Shown here: piece by piece, positions 33,001 through 44,420 of the stretch
How positions within the stretch are numbered: position 1 is the stretch's first letter
Layout: the number at the start of each line of letters is the position of its first letter
Source of the DNA: Eutrigla gurnardus
Lineage: Eukaryota > Chordata > Actinopteri > Perciformes > Triglidae
Direction: 5' to 3'
DNA: 64,000 nucleotides
NCBI GenBank assembly: GCA_963514095.1
Contig: OY741264.1
Span: 18,977,553-19,041,552 of the forward strand
Made by a program: the position numbers and the translations under genes
The notes under the pieces: model-generated
Seen by the model: only the letters and a program-made list of their open reading frames with translations
Database searches by the model: none
What the model was told of the DNA's origin: nothing

Positions 33001-33211
33001 TAGAACCTCTAATGAGGGGTTCTGGATGGAACCTTACACACACAATTCTAGGTATAACCCTTGATATGGGGTTCTCGGTAGAACCCTCTAAAAGGGTTCC
33101 AGGTGGAACCTTTATAAAAGGTTCTACCTGGAGCCAAAAAGGGTTCTCCTATGAGGACAAGACGAAGAACCTTATATGGTTCTACTTAGCACTTTTATTT
33201 CTAAGAGTGTA

Positions 33212-34009
33212 CTCGGGGGGTTCCTGACATCGTTCCTGACGCATTCATTAATACATGTCGGATTCTGCCGATGGCTCTCAAGTCTCACACGCATTTCCAC
33301 CTCTTCACAAGCTCCCACGCAAAGAAGTTACCAGGATAATTATTTCTTTAATACATATTTGTTGCGAAAATTTACAAAACGAAAATAACGAGTCCTCCAA
33401 CAGGGAGGGAGATTCTTGAAAAAATAAAAACTGTTTAATCCTCTGAAACTAGAAACAGAAAGATAATTCCATGTCCACACCTCATTGTGTTTCAGTTGTA
33501 CTTGCCCTGAATAAGTCATCATAAAGAGTCAGAGATAATTGAGGAGGGAGTCCGTTATGTCTGGCCACATCTATCCATCAGAACACACTCCTCAATCTCT
33601 GCTGGCAGCAGGGCATAGTGCAGTTCTCCTGCCAACCAAAAGGAGAAGATATTTCAGGATCATTCTGGTGTTTCAGTGAATGTTCTCAGTGAGAGCAGGG
33701 AGGAAATCTGGTTCACGTGCAAGAGATAAGCAGCTAATGTGAGGACCCAATGTTACTCCACTTCCCAGTCTGCTTCTAGCTAATGTCTACTGGATAATAA
33801 TGAATGAAATAGTACTACGGCTTACTCAGCAATGAGAAATCCGAGGCTGTTGTGCACACATCTAAAGAAACTTGTCTTCATCATTACATCCCGGATCAAG
33901 CTATTGCACATGACGGGCGGACTGTGTATACAGCACTGGGGGGAGGTCTCACAGTGTCTCACAGCAATGACGCTTGGAACTGTATGAGGTCTTCAGCAGA
34001 CACATGACT
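33212..34009. other. Intergenic, nothing recognised
   Basis: No exon or transposon end supported. The far right may already contain LINE-derived sequence. Confidence 0.4.
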
Positions 34010-35060
34010 AAACTACCAGATGGAGTTTTTATTCTAGCTGGTTTAATCAAACACACCTCAGACTTCTTCCACCAGCATGGATACATGATTCACTGGACCA
34101 TGATTACGCAAATAATAGCTGCATTTCAGTCAGACAACGAGTAAGCATGCAGCATCGCCAAAGCAAAACTGAAAGCTGGAATCAAGGAGGTGGAAAGTGG
34201 AGGCGTCATGAGAGACCTCAATACCAACAACGTGAAAGATATTTGCAAGGTGATCCAGAATGTCACAGGGTCCAGAAGCAGTAGCACCCCGTCTTGTGAG
34301 GTCACACTGCCAGATGAGCTGAACACCTTTTATGCTTTGACCTCCCCAACAAAGAGTCAACAAAGAGTCAGCTGTCAAGTCTGCACCACCTCCAGAGGAC
34401 CAGCTACCACCTGCTTCCAGACCACCATCACCATCCCTGTACCTAGAAAGTCTGCACGGCCTCCAGTGGGCCGGCTACCCACCTGCTTCAAGACCACCAC
34501 CACCATTCTTGTACCTAGAAAGTCTGCACTGCCTCCAGAGGACTGGCTACACACCTGCTTCAAGACCACCATCACCATTCCTGTACCTAGGAAGTCTGCA
34601 CTGCCTCCAGGGGGCTGGCTACCCACCTGCTTCAAGACCAACACCACCATCCCTGTACCTAGAAAGTCTGCACCGCCTCCAGATGGCCGGCTACCCACCT
34701 GCTTCAAGACCAACACCACCATCCCTGTATCTAGAAAGTCGGCAGTGTCTAGTCTATGACTACCACCCCTCCACCCTCCAGTCACCCTGGACCATCACCA
34801 GTATCCACAGAGAGCCAACAGATCCACAGAAGACGCGGTCTCTGCTGCACAGAATGTTGTTTATTGATTTCCACTCAGCATCTCCCCTATAAAACTGATT
34901 GGTAAACTTAACACTCTGGGCTTGAGTACCTTACTCTGCAAGTCGTTATCAGACTTCCTCACAAACAAGCCTCCACACCCCCTCCACTGTAATGTTCAAC
35001 AGCAGAGCAGCATCAGCTTCACAAACAACCTGACATGGTCATCACACCTCCATCCGGGAC
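34010..35060 (+). pseudogene. LINE remnant with an internal tandem expansion
   Basis: The stretch AKAKLKAGIKEVE, then DICKVIQNVTGSRS, then CEVTLPDELNTFYAL (34150-34340) fits the region between endonuclease and reverse transcriptase in fish LINEs. Further right, IDFHSASP, KLIGKLNTLGLSTLLCKSL and ISFTNNLTWSSHL (34860-35040) fit later blocks, but conserved RT blocks between them are missing. Between the two halves is a 72 bp tandem repeat. Stops and deletions show it is dead. Confidence 0.6.
34380..34745 (+). repeat. 72 bp tandem repeat, five copies, open as a 24-residue repeat
   Basis: The phrase AAGTCTGCAC recurs so that units start at 34380, 34451, 34523, 34595, 34667 and 34739. Because 72 is divisible by three, the frame at 34190-34759 stays open and repeats as PRKSA-PP...TCFKT. 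The repeated protein is a product of the tandem DNA, not a domain I recognise. Confidence 0.92.
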
Positions 35061-36780
35061 AAAAATGTTCATAATCGGCAGTATAAAAATGACATCTCCA
35101 TCGTTGTGATGTTCCAAAGCAGTGCAGTTCTTCAATATTTTCAGTCCCATGGATTCAGATTTAAGTGAGAGGCAGAAGGCCACACAGTAGCTTCTCTGCT
35201 TCCAGGCCCTGCTGCTTATTGGACACTTTATGAGCTCAGAACAACTGTGAAACTTTGGACACAAGCTGGCTACACTCACACATACTTCCTAAAACATGAA
35301 CTTATGAGCAAAACTATGGCACTCTCCCTGCTGCAGCGTCCTGCCACACATACAGTGACACAGCAACACACCCAAGTTAAGTGAGGGTGGAGGATACATT
35401 CAAAGATTGTTTTATGACTTCCACACTTACAGTTCATCTCTTGAAAAGGCACACATTAAGTCTGTGAATAGTACGTAATAACAGCTCTGAGGCAGTACAA
35501 AGTGTTGGGTGGAGTTCTGTTATTGTTTTACCAGCAGCTCTGTTTGAGGTCTTACTCAACTCTGGCCAGATGGAGGTGAAGAAAATCTGCTGACTTGTCA
35601 CACACACACACACACCTACCTAAACTTTTTTACATCAGTGCCTGAATAAATGTTTTGCTCCCTGTCTCGTCTGAAGGAAGCCAATGCCGTTAACGCCTCA
35701 GGAGTACTGTTATGGATGTCGATAAGCTTCTACTAGATTCCATTAAAAGTGGGAGCGTCACATATCCCAGTTGGTGTAGATGTGGTTTCAAGGGATGTTT
35801 CGGTAGCCAACTGATTTCATGTTTTCACCTTTCATGTTTTCTATAATACCGTCATTTTTTCTGACGCCTCCTCTCTGGCTTTCTGACTGCACCAGCACAA
35901 CATAGCTTCTGTTACTGGACAAATATCATTGAATGGGCACATGTGCACACTAATGCTTTTTCCACACAAAAACGCAAAGCAATTTTTAATTTTACAAATG
36001 ATGCGAACGACAACACTAATTACACACTGTGTCTTCAAATTCTCTCAGCGTTGAGATCCTCCTGTGATTATGAGATTGCTGAATCAGAAATGAAGGAAAC
36101 AAGCCTCCTGTGTCTGTGGACCCCCAGAGCTCTATGATAGCAGCTGACATTAGCCGTGATAGATAAAACACTGTTGGTCTACATGGACGTAAGCCACTAC
36201 CATTGCTATTACCACCACTACTAGTATTAGTACTACAACTATGCTATTCCCCACAAAAATCTATTATAATTGAATAAAAGTTCTTGAGTTGACCTAATGT
36301 CCAGTTTAGATTATTAAAAAACACATTTACATTGTTGGGCATTATTGATTAACAATTAGAGCCACCCAGATTATTATGACATGGATTTAAATGAAAAAGT
36401 CATGCTTTAAAATCATTCTGTTAATGCTCCCCCAGCAAAGTGCAACAAAAATAGGTCTAAAGATGAGTACATTCATATCCAATCAGCGTGATGACAGCCT
36501 ACATTATGCACCAGAGACCACTGACCTGTAAGCATGCTGGGACATTTAAGGTAGTCTGGGAATGTTTGACCTCAAGGTTTACAATAGAAGGACTTAAGTG
36601 ATGTGATTAACACTCTTGCTGACAATTTAAAGCATTGACTTTGGCATTTTGGCCGTGCCATCTTCAATTTTTTGCAAACAGGAAGTGACCATATTTGGAC
36701 AGCTAAGTTTTAAAGTAATCTTAGCAGCTAATTATTTCTTTTTTTCTTATCTTTATTCCTGTTTATAGTCATTAACCGAA
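35061..36780. other. Intergenic, nothing recognised
   Basis: No supported exon. Short (CA)n at about 35600. The stretch around 36655 (GGCCGTGCCATCTTCAA) looks repeat-like. Confidence 0.4.
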
Positions 36781-36909
36781 TGTGTTAAGAAATTAACATT
36801 GTATATGGGAACTATATACAATGTTAATTTTTATCCGATTACTCGATTAATCGACTAAATAATCGGTAGATTACTCGATTACAAAAAGATTTGACAGCTG
36901 CAGCCCTAG
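36781..36909 (-). mobile_element. hAT-type terminus fragment (AGGGCTGCAG...ATTACTCGATTA)
   Basis: The sequence ends CAGCTGCAGCCCTAG, preceded by GATTACTCGATTAATCGA and ATAATCGGTAGATTACTCG. I recognise this as the end of a common vertebrate hAT family. A short palindrome (AACATTGTATA / TATACAATGTT) precedes it. The other end was not found. Confidence 0.5.
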
Positions 36910-37589
36910 TTACATTTCATAATTAGCTTTGGCTTTGGATGCCCTGGTATTGTTGTTTGTATTTGCATACAATTTTCCCGTGCATCTTTTTGTCTTTTTA
37001 TGCCACTTAGAGGTTTTTGTTGACAATCCTTTTGTCAAATGCAGAGGTATATTTTCTTGTTTTCTTACTGCAGAGCGACTTTAAGGTTTCACTCTTTTTA
37101 TGTATTTTATACACAGATCTATTTTTGTGGTGTAATTTTGTATTAAATTGTTTTTAGAAGGACTTTTAAGCCCATTCTCTTCATTTGTATGTAATGTTTG
37201 TTTCAGCAGTGAGCCTTTGCTAAAGTCGTATGGTGGCTCGGCTTTGTGCTGGTGCGACTCACCAAGTCATCACTTCCAGCCTTTTGTGCAGAAAACACAA
37301 GCAGAATCACCAGAGCAAAGACACTGGAGATGACTTAAGGACGTGGCAACAACCCATGTCAACTGAAGGAATACTAAATGCTGGAGGGGAGCATTTTACT
37401 CACTGGAATCTTTAAAAGAATACTCAACCCTTGAACTGGCTGTTTGAATATCAATTACTTACTGAGTGTTACCTTGAATTCTTAGACCTTGAGGGAAGAG
37501 TATAATTTGGAGCAACAAGATTTTTACAGATTCCTCCAAATGCGACACTACTTAGGAACAGTCATGAGAGGTGTGAACTTGGCAAACTT

Positions 37590-38046
37590 TTTTTAAATCT
37601 GCCTATGACTCTGACTGCAATACTTAAATTGTTTCTAGGATATACAACTGTCTCTCAAATAGAAAGTCAGAAGGGGCTCTATATATTAAAGAGAAATGGG
37701 ATGGGGAGAGTAATAGGGTCCTCTCTGGGGAGGAGTGGCGTGGGATCTGTCAGATGTAGTGGAAAACCACGAGTTCCCTCATTTGGAGGGAATTCTGTTG
37801 GAAGAGCCTTGTTCGTTTCTTTGCCACTCCAAGGCAGGAAAAATATAGAACTTCTAATTCAGGCTGTTGGAGGCAATGTCAGGCCAACAACGCAAATCAC
37901 TATCATATATTTTGGTCCTGTCCAGTGCTGGGTTCTTTCTGGAAGAATATTCATCGAACTTCAAAGGAAGTGTTTAAGTGTGTTGTTCCCTTTAGATTTG
38001 AGTCTTGTATCCATGTAATATTCCACAAGGGATAAACTCGAAGTAC
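37590..38046 (+). mobile_element. L1-like LINE 3' region, part 1
   Basis: The stretch at about 37860-38010 reads like the C-terminal end of L1-type ORF2 in broken frames: a degenerate zinc-knuckle, a 'FWKNIH' type stretch and 'VFKCVVP'. Interrupted at 38047 by the palindromic element. Confidence 0.55.
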
Positions 38047-38048
38047 TA

Positions 38049-38536
38049 CGGAGCCCTGGAGGTGACATGAAGGGGGGAAAAAAACGAAGGTAAAAAAAAA
38101 AAAAAACTGAGAAGAGGTATGTACTGGGGACAAACGCGAGATCTCGAGAAAGAAACTCGAGATATCGCGATAGAAACTCGAGATCTCGAGAAAGAAACTT
38201 GAGATCTCAAGTTTTTTTATTTTTTATTATTATTTATTTATTTTTTCAATAAATCTTTATGAGTGTCTTTTGGGGTCTGCAGCCTTCGGAGGAGGAGACC
38301 CGTTGCCTCCGTAGACCGCGTAGGCTGGGTCCTCCGAAGGCTGCAGACCCCAAAAGACACTCAATAAAGATTTATTGAAAAAAAAAAAAAAAACTCGAGA
38401 TTTCGAGTTTCTTTCGCGAGATCTCGAGTTTCTTTCTCGAGATCTCGCGTTTGTCCCCAGTACATACCGCTTCTCAGTTTGTTTGTTTTTTTACCTTCGT
38501 TTTTTTTCCCCCCTTCATGTCACCTCCAGGGCTCCG
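38049..38536. mobile_element. 488 bp near-perfect palindromic MITE with CTCGAGATCTCGAG repeats
   Basis: The ends are CGGAGCCCTGGAGGTGACAT and its complement, with TA on both sides (38047-38048, 38537-38538). The arms are complementary almost to the centre (about 38300). Each arm contains tandem units of AAACTCGAGATCTCGAGAAA, which are themselves palindromic, then poly-A/T. The inner arms are GGGTCTGCAGCCTTCGGAGG and its complement. It splits an L1-like LINE. The superfamily is not determinable; TA flanks would allow mariner-like or others. Confidence 0.88.
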
Positions 38537-38538
38537 TA

Positions 38539-39375
38539 AAGGACTTTTTTTTTACTGCAGGTAAAAAAAGCTATAACTAGCAAAATGAGGACCATGTGGT
38601 TGAAGCCCCAATCTCCTTCAAACGAGGACTGGATAGATATAGTCCATCAAATATATGCCATGGAAAAACTGACATACTCCCTCAGGGCACAACATGATAA
38701 GTTTACCAATATATGTTCAAGGTGGACTGACTTTATTAGACTTCAAAGACAAGATTTTACATGAGACATATGTGTGATGTGGCTTGAGTATAACCTTTCC
38801 TCCCAGTTTATGTAATTGTATTTATTACAATTATTTTTATTTTTTATTTTTATTTATTTTAATTTTCATATTTTTTAGTTTGGTGTCCATAGTCTGGTAC
38901 CAGTAAGAATGCCTGTGAATTGGGACCAAGGTGAAAGGACTGCTACCATTTTACTTTTAAAATGGTGGAATATACTGTGTTGATATACTTGTGCAAGTAA
39001 CTTTGAGTTTGAGTGTCACTTTTGGTTTTACATCCATCATGACATCCACACACCGCAGCCACTCACCCACATTTACACTACTGATTATACAGATAAACAC
39101 ACCTCATCTTTTGTCTATGTTAAAATTTAAATTCTTGTGTTAATAAATTATTTCATTTATTGGCACTCTTGCGTTCCGTTGTTGCTTTTGTCACTGCTTT
39201 TTGAGCCAGGCTGTGACAAATGTTTATGTTGAAGTTGAATTTATGGGATTTTATTTGATCTCATAGGTCTTTTGGGTTATAAGGTCCCTGCTTCTTCCTT
39301 CAGAGACTGTTAGTACAAGTTTTGCTGTCTGTTGTACACTATGGCTGCCAATAAAAAGCTAAATAAAAAAAACAT
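38539..39375 (+). mobile_element. L1-like LINE 3' region, part 2 with A-rich end
   Basis: Directly right of the palindrome the frame reads AGKKAITSKMRTMWLKPQSP, then DWIDIVHQIYAMEKLTYSL and KFTNICSRWTDFIRLQ. This is the last conserved segment of L1-type ORF2, followed by stops. A 3' UTR ends in AATAAAAAGCTAAATAAAAA at about 39350-39375, consistent with an L1-type poly(A) end. Confidence 0.7.
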
Positions 39376-39834
39376 TTCCTTCGTGCCTCCAGGGTGAACA
39401 GAGAATCAAAAAACAGAGACAGATAAACTTTATCAGATCATCTCTTTACAAACTGGTGCGAAATAATCCAAGTCGTATTCATCCAGTGTTCTCACCACTT
39501 CACAAACAAAACCTCACTATTAAAACACTCCACTACTGGACAAAGATTAGGCAATGGTGGAAGTGTTTTAGAGTTTGGAAATGGATGTTTGATATTGTTT
39601 TGCTGTTCTTAAATGTGGCCTCCATTTACTTTAATTCATCAAGCATTTACTCCGTTTTGGGATTATTCGCTCACAACAAACTCATGAGTTTTTTCTTCAA
39701 GAATTGAAGGTAGTGTGGTGAGTAATTGATAAACAAACTGTCATTTCAAGGGTCCGATCACACTGAGACGCAACGAAAAAAATGTGTCGCCCACAATCTG
39801 ATTGTGTTCCTGGTGCGGTCAAGGGCCGAAGTGC

Positions 39835-40140
39835 CTTAAAGTTAGGTTCTCTCTGCTGGCCACCAGGGGGCAATTACTCTCTGATTGTATAGAAGTCTAT
39901 GAGAAAATGGTCTTACTTTTCTCTTGATGTATTATCTCAGTAAACATGAGTTTATGGTCTCAATATCTAGTTCCAAGTCTTCTTCAATCCAGCATGATGT
40001 TCATTTAGTAGATTATGGTCCATATAGAAAGAAATTCCAAGATGGCAAAATCCAAAATGCTGAACTCGAAGCTTCAAAACAGTCCACACACTAATGGGTG
40101 ACGTCTCCATGACTATCTACACTTCTTATATATGGTCTAT
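39835..40140 (+). repeat. Dispersed percomorph-type repeat, plus-strand copy
   Basis: Same family as 8757-9065, with CTGCTGGCCACCAGGGGGC near its left end and GTTTATGGTCTCAAT in the middle. It ends near a TTCCAAGATGGCAAAATCC stretch. Confidence 0.7.
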
Positions 40141-41689
40141 GGGTTTGGCATTTTTCCTGCAGTTTTTAGACAGTTTTAGACAGGCTGTGCAGTACTTGCA
40201 ATGTCACACAAGCAGTCATCAAGATGGAGCAAGAGGCGGGCTTTACTACTCAATCCTTCCTGTTTTGATGGCGTTAGATGTGGCAGGAACGGACAATAAA
40301 AAGTTGATATTAGTGGTTCTTTATTAGGAGGAACTGTATATTATTTCAGTCTGTTTCTTTTTATGGTCTTTTCCCCTCCTCCTTATCTAACAGCAGAGCA
40401 ACATCAAGAGGTCCACGTCTACTTGAATCCACATCTGATCACTTGGTTGATCAAATACCTGACTACACAGGATCATCAGTTGATTGACCAAATCGCTTTG
40501 ACAAGAGGTGTCTTTGAATCGGCTGTGTTTGCTGTGAGGCATCTTGGTGTGATAGGAGCTTATGGGTGAAGCAATCCTTTTTGAATAAAAAAAAAGCAAT
40601 TAAATAAACAAAGAACTTCATGGTGAAGAACCATATTCATCCCCACAAAACAAATTTGACAACCTCAATGTGAGAAGCATCACTTCACCATGTGTATTAA
40701 AGTGTGATCAGTGGTGGATCACCACATCAATGGAGACCACACTGAGCAGGAAAATTACCAGAAATCTCACTAAGGGCTTGACAACTGGCAATTAGCAGCA
40801 ACAGCAACAACACAAACAGTGCATCTTCTTTATTTTTTTTCTCTTCTGTGTTCTGCTTTATCACAGCAGAGCTAATCCCCACTGGGGACGGGGGGTACAC
40901 ATGCCTTTAATTTCCCTGTTTTTTTCCTCTCAGGCTACATACAGCCTGCCCTATCGCATAGCTACTCAGAGGTGAAAAGAGTGCTGCATGTTTTTTCAAG
41001 TTAAAGCAGACTGCAGGAGTTTTACATATAAATGAATTCTGATTTAGTCTATCGCCTCCAGAGTTATGAAGCAGTTGTGGTGTGTGTGGCATCCTTCACA
41101 TGCTGGCAAACCAGAAGTGATAGGTTTCACATCTATCAACCAGAGCTAAAAGGGGTCAGAAAGTGGGGAGAGACTAGAACGACAGAGGTCAGGCTACTAT
41201 GTGCAGCAGTAATCAAACTGAACACATTAATCACAAATATGACAGCTTTACTTGATTTACACTTACACACTATTCCTAAACCCACTAACACCCCAAACCA
41301 TAATGCTATCTATCAAAAGACAGACACATTACCCAAAACTCCTAACACTCTTGCCTGTTTACACACATGATTCACTTTTTGTGCAAAACTGTGCACACAA
41401 ACGGTCTTTGACATTGGTTGCACCTTGTGCTGATTCACAAAGCACTGGCATTCAACATCATTAACTGAAGTCATCACAGCTTGAACCCAATTAGCAAACA
41501 ATTCCCCAGGTAGAAACACTAGGGGTCAAAACTGTTTACACACCAGTCAGAACCTCAGGATAGATGGATAAAAGGGCCATGGGGTAGGTAACTAGTTTTG
41601 GAACGATGGATCCACATTAAGGAAGAGGAAGGACACCGGAGAGGTAGGAGAGGTAGGAGAAGTGCAAGTGTGTTCACTGAGAAGTAGGG
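40141..41689. other. Intergenic, nothing firmly recognised
   Basis: The part at about 41240-41530 has the same base style as the mariner-like elements at 42388-44418 (for example CAAAACTGTGCACACAAACG and TAGCAAACAATTCC) and may be an old relative. No ends were found. Confidence 0.3.
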
Positions 41690-41820
41690 ACATTTTCTCA
41701 TTGACCACCATGCAATCAGACTTATTTTTGCAAGCAGAGGAGTCGCCCCCTGATGGCCAGCAGAGAGCAAGTTTAAGGCACTTCAGCTTTGGCTTCATTT
41801 TTCAGAACCAGAGGTTGCCG
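41690..41820 (-). repeat. Dispersed percomorph-type repeat, minus-strand fragment
   Basis: It shares GCCCCTGATGGCCA, GAGGAGTCG and TTCAGAACCAGAGGTTG with the copy at 8940-9065. Confidence 0.7.
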
Positions 41821-41859
41821 CCTGGTTTAGCCCATATTTAGACTATGTTTTAAAAACCT

Positions 41860-42237
41860 CAGCCAAACTTCCACTGGCTGAGGTTGGAAGTTTGTCAGCC
41901 AAACTTCCACTCCGGCGCCGTCAGCCAAACTTCCACTCCGGCAGCTGTGATTCGCATTGAATGAATGGACTTTATTTACGCCTTGCGCCGAAAGTAGACC
42001 AGGTTGGAGCTGGCGAGCTTTCAGCGCAGTCTCGGCGAGGCTTTTTGCCACGAAACTTCCGCTACGCCAAGCTGAATCTGTGACGCCTCCCCCTGCTGCG
42101 CCGCCACACCCATCTTGGCGCAGGCGATCCACCAAACTGCCAAACTGACGGTGCGCAAGGCTGCGCGGGTCGAAACTTGCATTGCGCCGGCTCCGCCACC
42201 CTGCGCCGCCCTGCGCTGCGCCACGAAACTAGGGCCC
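41860..42237 (-). mobile_element. GGGCCC-ended MITE, copy 3, truncated
   Basis: The family end ACTAGGGCCC is at 42237 and matches 46519 in copy 4. The copy is collinear leftward to about 41918. Then only partial repeats of TCAGCCAAACTTCCACT (at about 41871, 41897 and 41928) remain instead of the second half. About 380 of 960 bases survive. Confidence 0.85.
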
Positions 42238-42387
42238 TAGATGTCTATTATACTTTGACTTTTCAACCAGTAACATTTATTCAACATATTTTAGATGTCA
42301 AATTGCTTTGGATATCATGCTGGTGAAGAGAAAAACAAACTCTTATGTACTTTTAAGACAATTCTTTATGTGACATTTACCTGTTTA

Positions 42388-43543
42388 CAGTTTTTTTCAG
42401 TCGCTAACAAGCGTTTGTCCAACCAGTCACATTTTCAAAACTCTAAACACAATTAGCACAGCATCGGTCTTCTGTGGCCATACCATTCACACATTTCATG
42501 TCGTTTTCACACAATATGCAGTCAGTGAACACAATTCCACAATGCTTACATTTTCTAAACAGACAAGCTATACCTCCCAACAAAATTATGGATTGTTTTT
42601 GTATTATTTACTGATCAATTCTGTATTATAAGTCTGATCAATATTCCAAACCTTAGATACAGTATAAAAACCTCTGCTTCTGCAATGATATCAGTTCAAA
42701 AACAATATCAGCTGATAATAAACAAACAATTGAATAATTGACACACAGCTGATTTATGTTGGCTAAATTGGGCCAACCACAGCTGATTCCAGTCTGGATT
42801 AGACTCAGTGGCAGGGGTTATTTTTTCTATTACACTGACACTTATACAGTAAAAAGAGGACTTTGAGGAGTGATGTCTTCGGAAACAGAAACAGAAAAAG
42901 ACTAACTTTTTATCTGGGCTTTTTGCTGTTGTTTTTTTGTTCAGAATGCTCTTGGGTGTTTCATGGATATTTTGTTCAATGTAAGCAATACTGTAAAACT
43001 TTTTCTGTTCTATCATACTGTAAACAGTATTTCTACTGTATCTCCTGTAGTAAAAAGTAAAGCAAAAAAAAAAATTTGCTTTTTACTGGAATGCTTTTGA
43101 ATGTGAACATTACATGTACATACAGTTCCCAACCAAGAAATGTAGTGTAAAAACGGTGGATTGCATGTTTTGCATGCAAATACCTGTAAAACCGAAACAT
43201 AAAAGTCTATGCAGTTTTTGTAATGTCAACAATGGCCAGTATTTTGAAACCTGGTGTACTTTGATTGACTGCATGTACCTTGTGAAGTAAAAACAAGTGT
43301 TTGTCTTTGACAGAATAATTTCATTTTGAGTCAGATTTCCAGTCTTTTGGTAAAGTTAGTGTGTGCAGAGAAAGATGTGTTCTATTTTGAAATGAAGAGT
43401 TAGTATATATTTAACAAAATGCGTTTTTGAGAAGAAAATTATCCATTTGGCCAATTGTGTTTTGTAGGTGTGAGTCTGTGTTAAGAGTTTAGAAAAAGTA
43501 TCTGAAGTATGGGTAAGTGCTTGTTAGCGATTGAAAAAAACTG
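42388..43543. mobile_element. Mariner-like non-autonomous element 1
   Basis: The ends CAGTTTTTTTCAGTCGCTAA and TTAGCGATTGAAAAAAACTG are inverted, flanked by TA at 42386-42387 and 43544-43545. It is 1156 bases long. No transposase frame was recognised. Its end sequence is close to that of the neighbouring element 2. Confidence 0.78.
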
Positions 43544-43548
43544 TAATA

Positions 43549-44418
43549 CAGTTTTTTCCAATTGCTAACACACTAAAATGACATGTATAGCACAAATATT
43601 TAAACTTACACACAGAGACCAAAACCTCTTCTCAAGTCTCCAAAACTTTAAACACATTTTCTGCTTTACACACATTTTGCAATTCAAAATGGCACTTTTT
43701 AAATGCACTGAACACGGTTCTCTGCACAAGACACAACAATCTGACATAAAGTAACATGTTTGCCATTTCAAAACACTGCCATTAAAAATGACAATACATG
43801 AGCTAATTGGCCTCTATGTGTGCCACCTGGCCAAACAATTGTTACACCTCAATCAGGAAGTAGACACTAAAAGACCACAGATGAGCACCTTTTTTTTTTT
43901 ACAACATAAATGGAAGAAGTTGCAGTGAGAGGAAGAGGGAGGGTGAGAATGAGAGGGGGAGCAAGAGTGAGAGGTAGGGTAGAGCTGGTAGAGGAGGTCA
44001 TGGCCAAAGAAGACAACAACTTTCAAATGAAACCAAAGCAACCTTAGTTGATCATGTCATCAACCATATGTGCATATGTTGCACTGACTTGTTTGGTGAA
44101 TAATAAAAAAAAATGTGTGTGTATCTGCAAATATTTCTGTGCATGTGAACAATACATACTGAAGATGAGAGTGCTTTTCATTACGCCCAACACTGTGTAG
44201 TTGGTTAGAAAAAAATCTGGTAATATGAATGAAGTGTGTGCCATTTGGAGCAAAAGTTTAATTTTGATAATGCTATATGTAGTTTTGGTTGCAATGCTTC
44301 ATCTTGTGGATGTATTTTGCAGTTTGGGTGTGTGGTTTTGTGAATTGTGTAGTAGTATATTGATTTTAAAAAAACAGCCTAGTTTGCAAAATTGTGTTTT
44401 AGCAATTGAAAAAATCTG
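43549..44418. mobile_element. Mariner-like element 2 with transposase start remnant
   Basis: The ends CAGTTTTTTCCAATTGCTAA and TTTTAGCAATTGAAAAAATCTG are flanked by TA at 43547-43548 and 44419-44420. At 43911-44065 the plus strand encodes an Arg/Gly-rich stretch (VRGRGRVRMRGGARVRGR). In a shifted frame, QRRQQLSNETKATLVDHVIN follows. This is the start of a Tc1/mariner-type transposase I recall from fish elements, including the first helix of the DNA-binding domain. The DDE region is absent. Confidence 0.75.
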
Positions 44419-44420
44419 TA

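Larger units (their letters stand above)
29219..33209. mobile_element. Composite TA-flanked element (CACTCTTA ends), 4.0 kb
   Basis: The ends CACTCTTAAATAA and TTATTTCTAAGAGTG are inverted, with TA on both sides (29217-29218, 33210-33211). The rejoined flanks (TTTCGGACACTACTCGG) look continuous. Both end regions are built from GGGTTCT/AGAACC-rich minisatellite. The interior holds tRNA-like sequences, a nested hAT MITE pair, a SINE and a SAM-domain-like exon. No transposase was found. A 3 bp ACT duplication with one extra A in the ends is an alternative reading, so the superfamily stays open. I recall CTCTTAAAAATAA-ended MITEs as common in fish. Confidence 0.55.

Noticed and set aside
34375..34785. 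136-codon minus-strand frame over the 72 bp repeats
   Set aside because: A shadow of tandem DNA with no coding evidence.
38100..38460. Regulatory array of CTCGAGATCTCGAG sites
   Set aside because: The motifs are mirrored in both arms of a transposon palindrome. No independent sign of a regulatory role.
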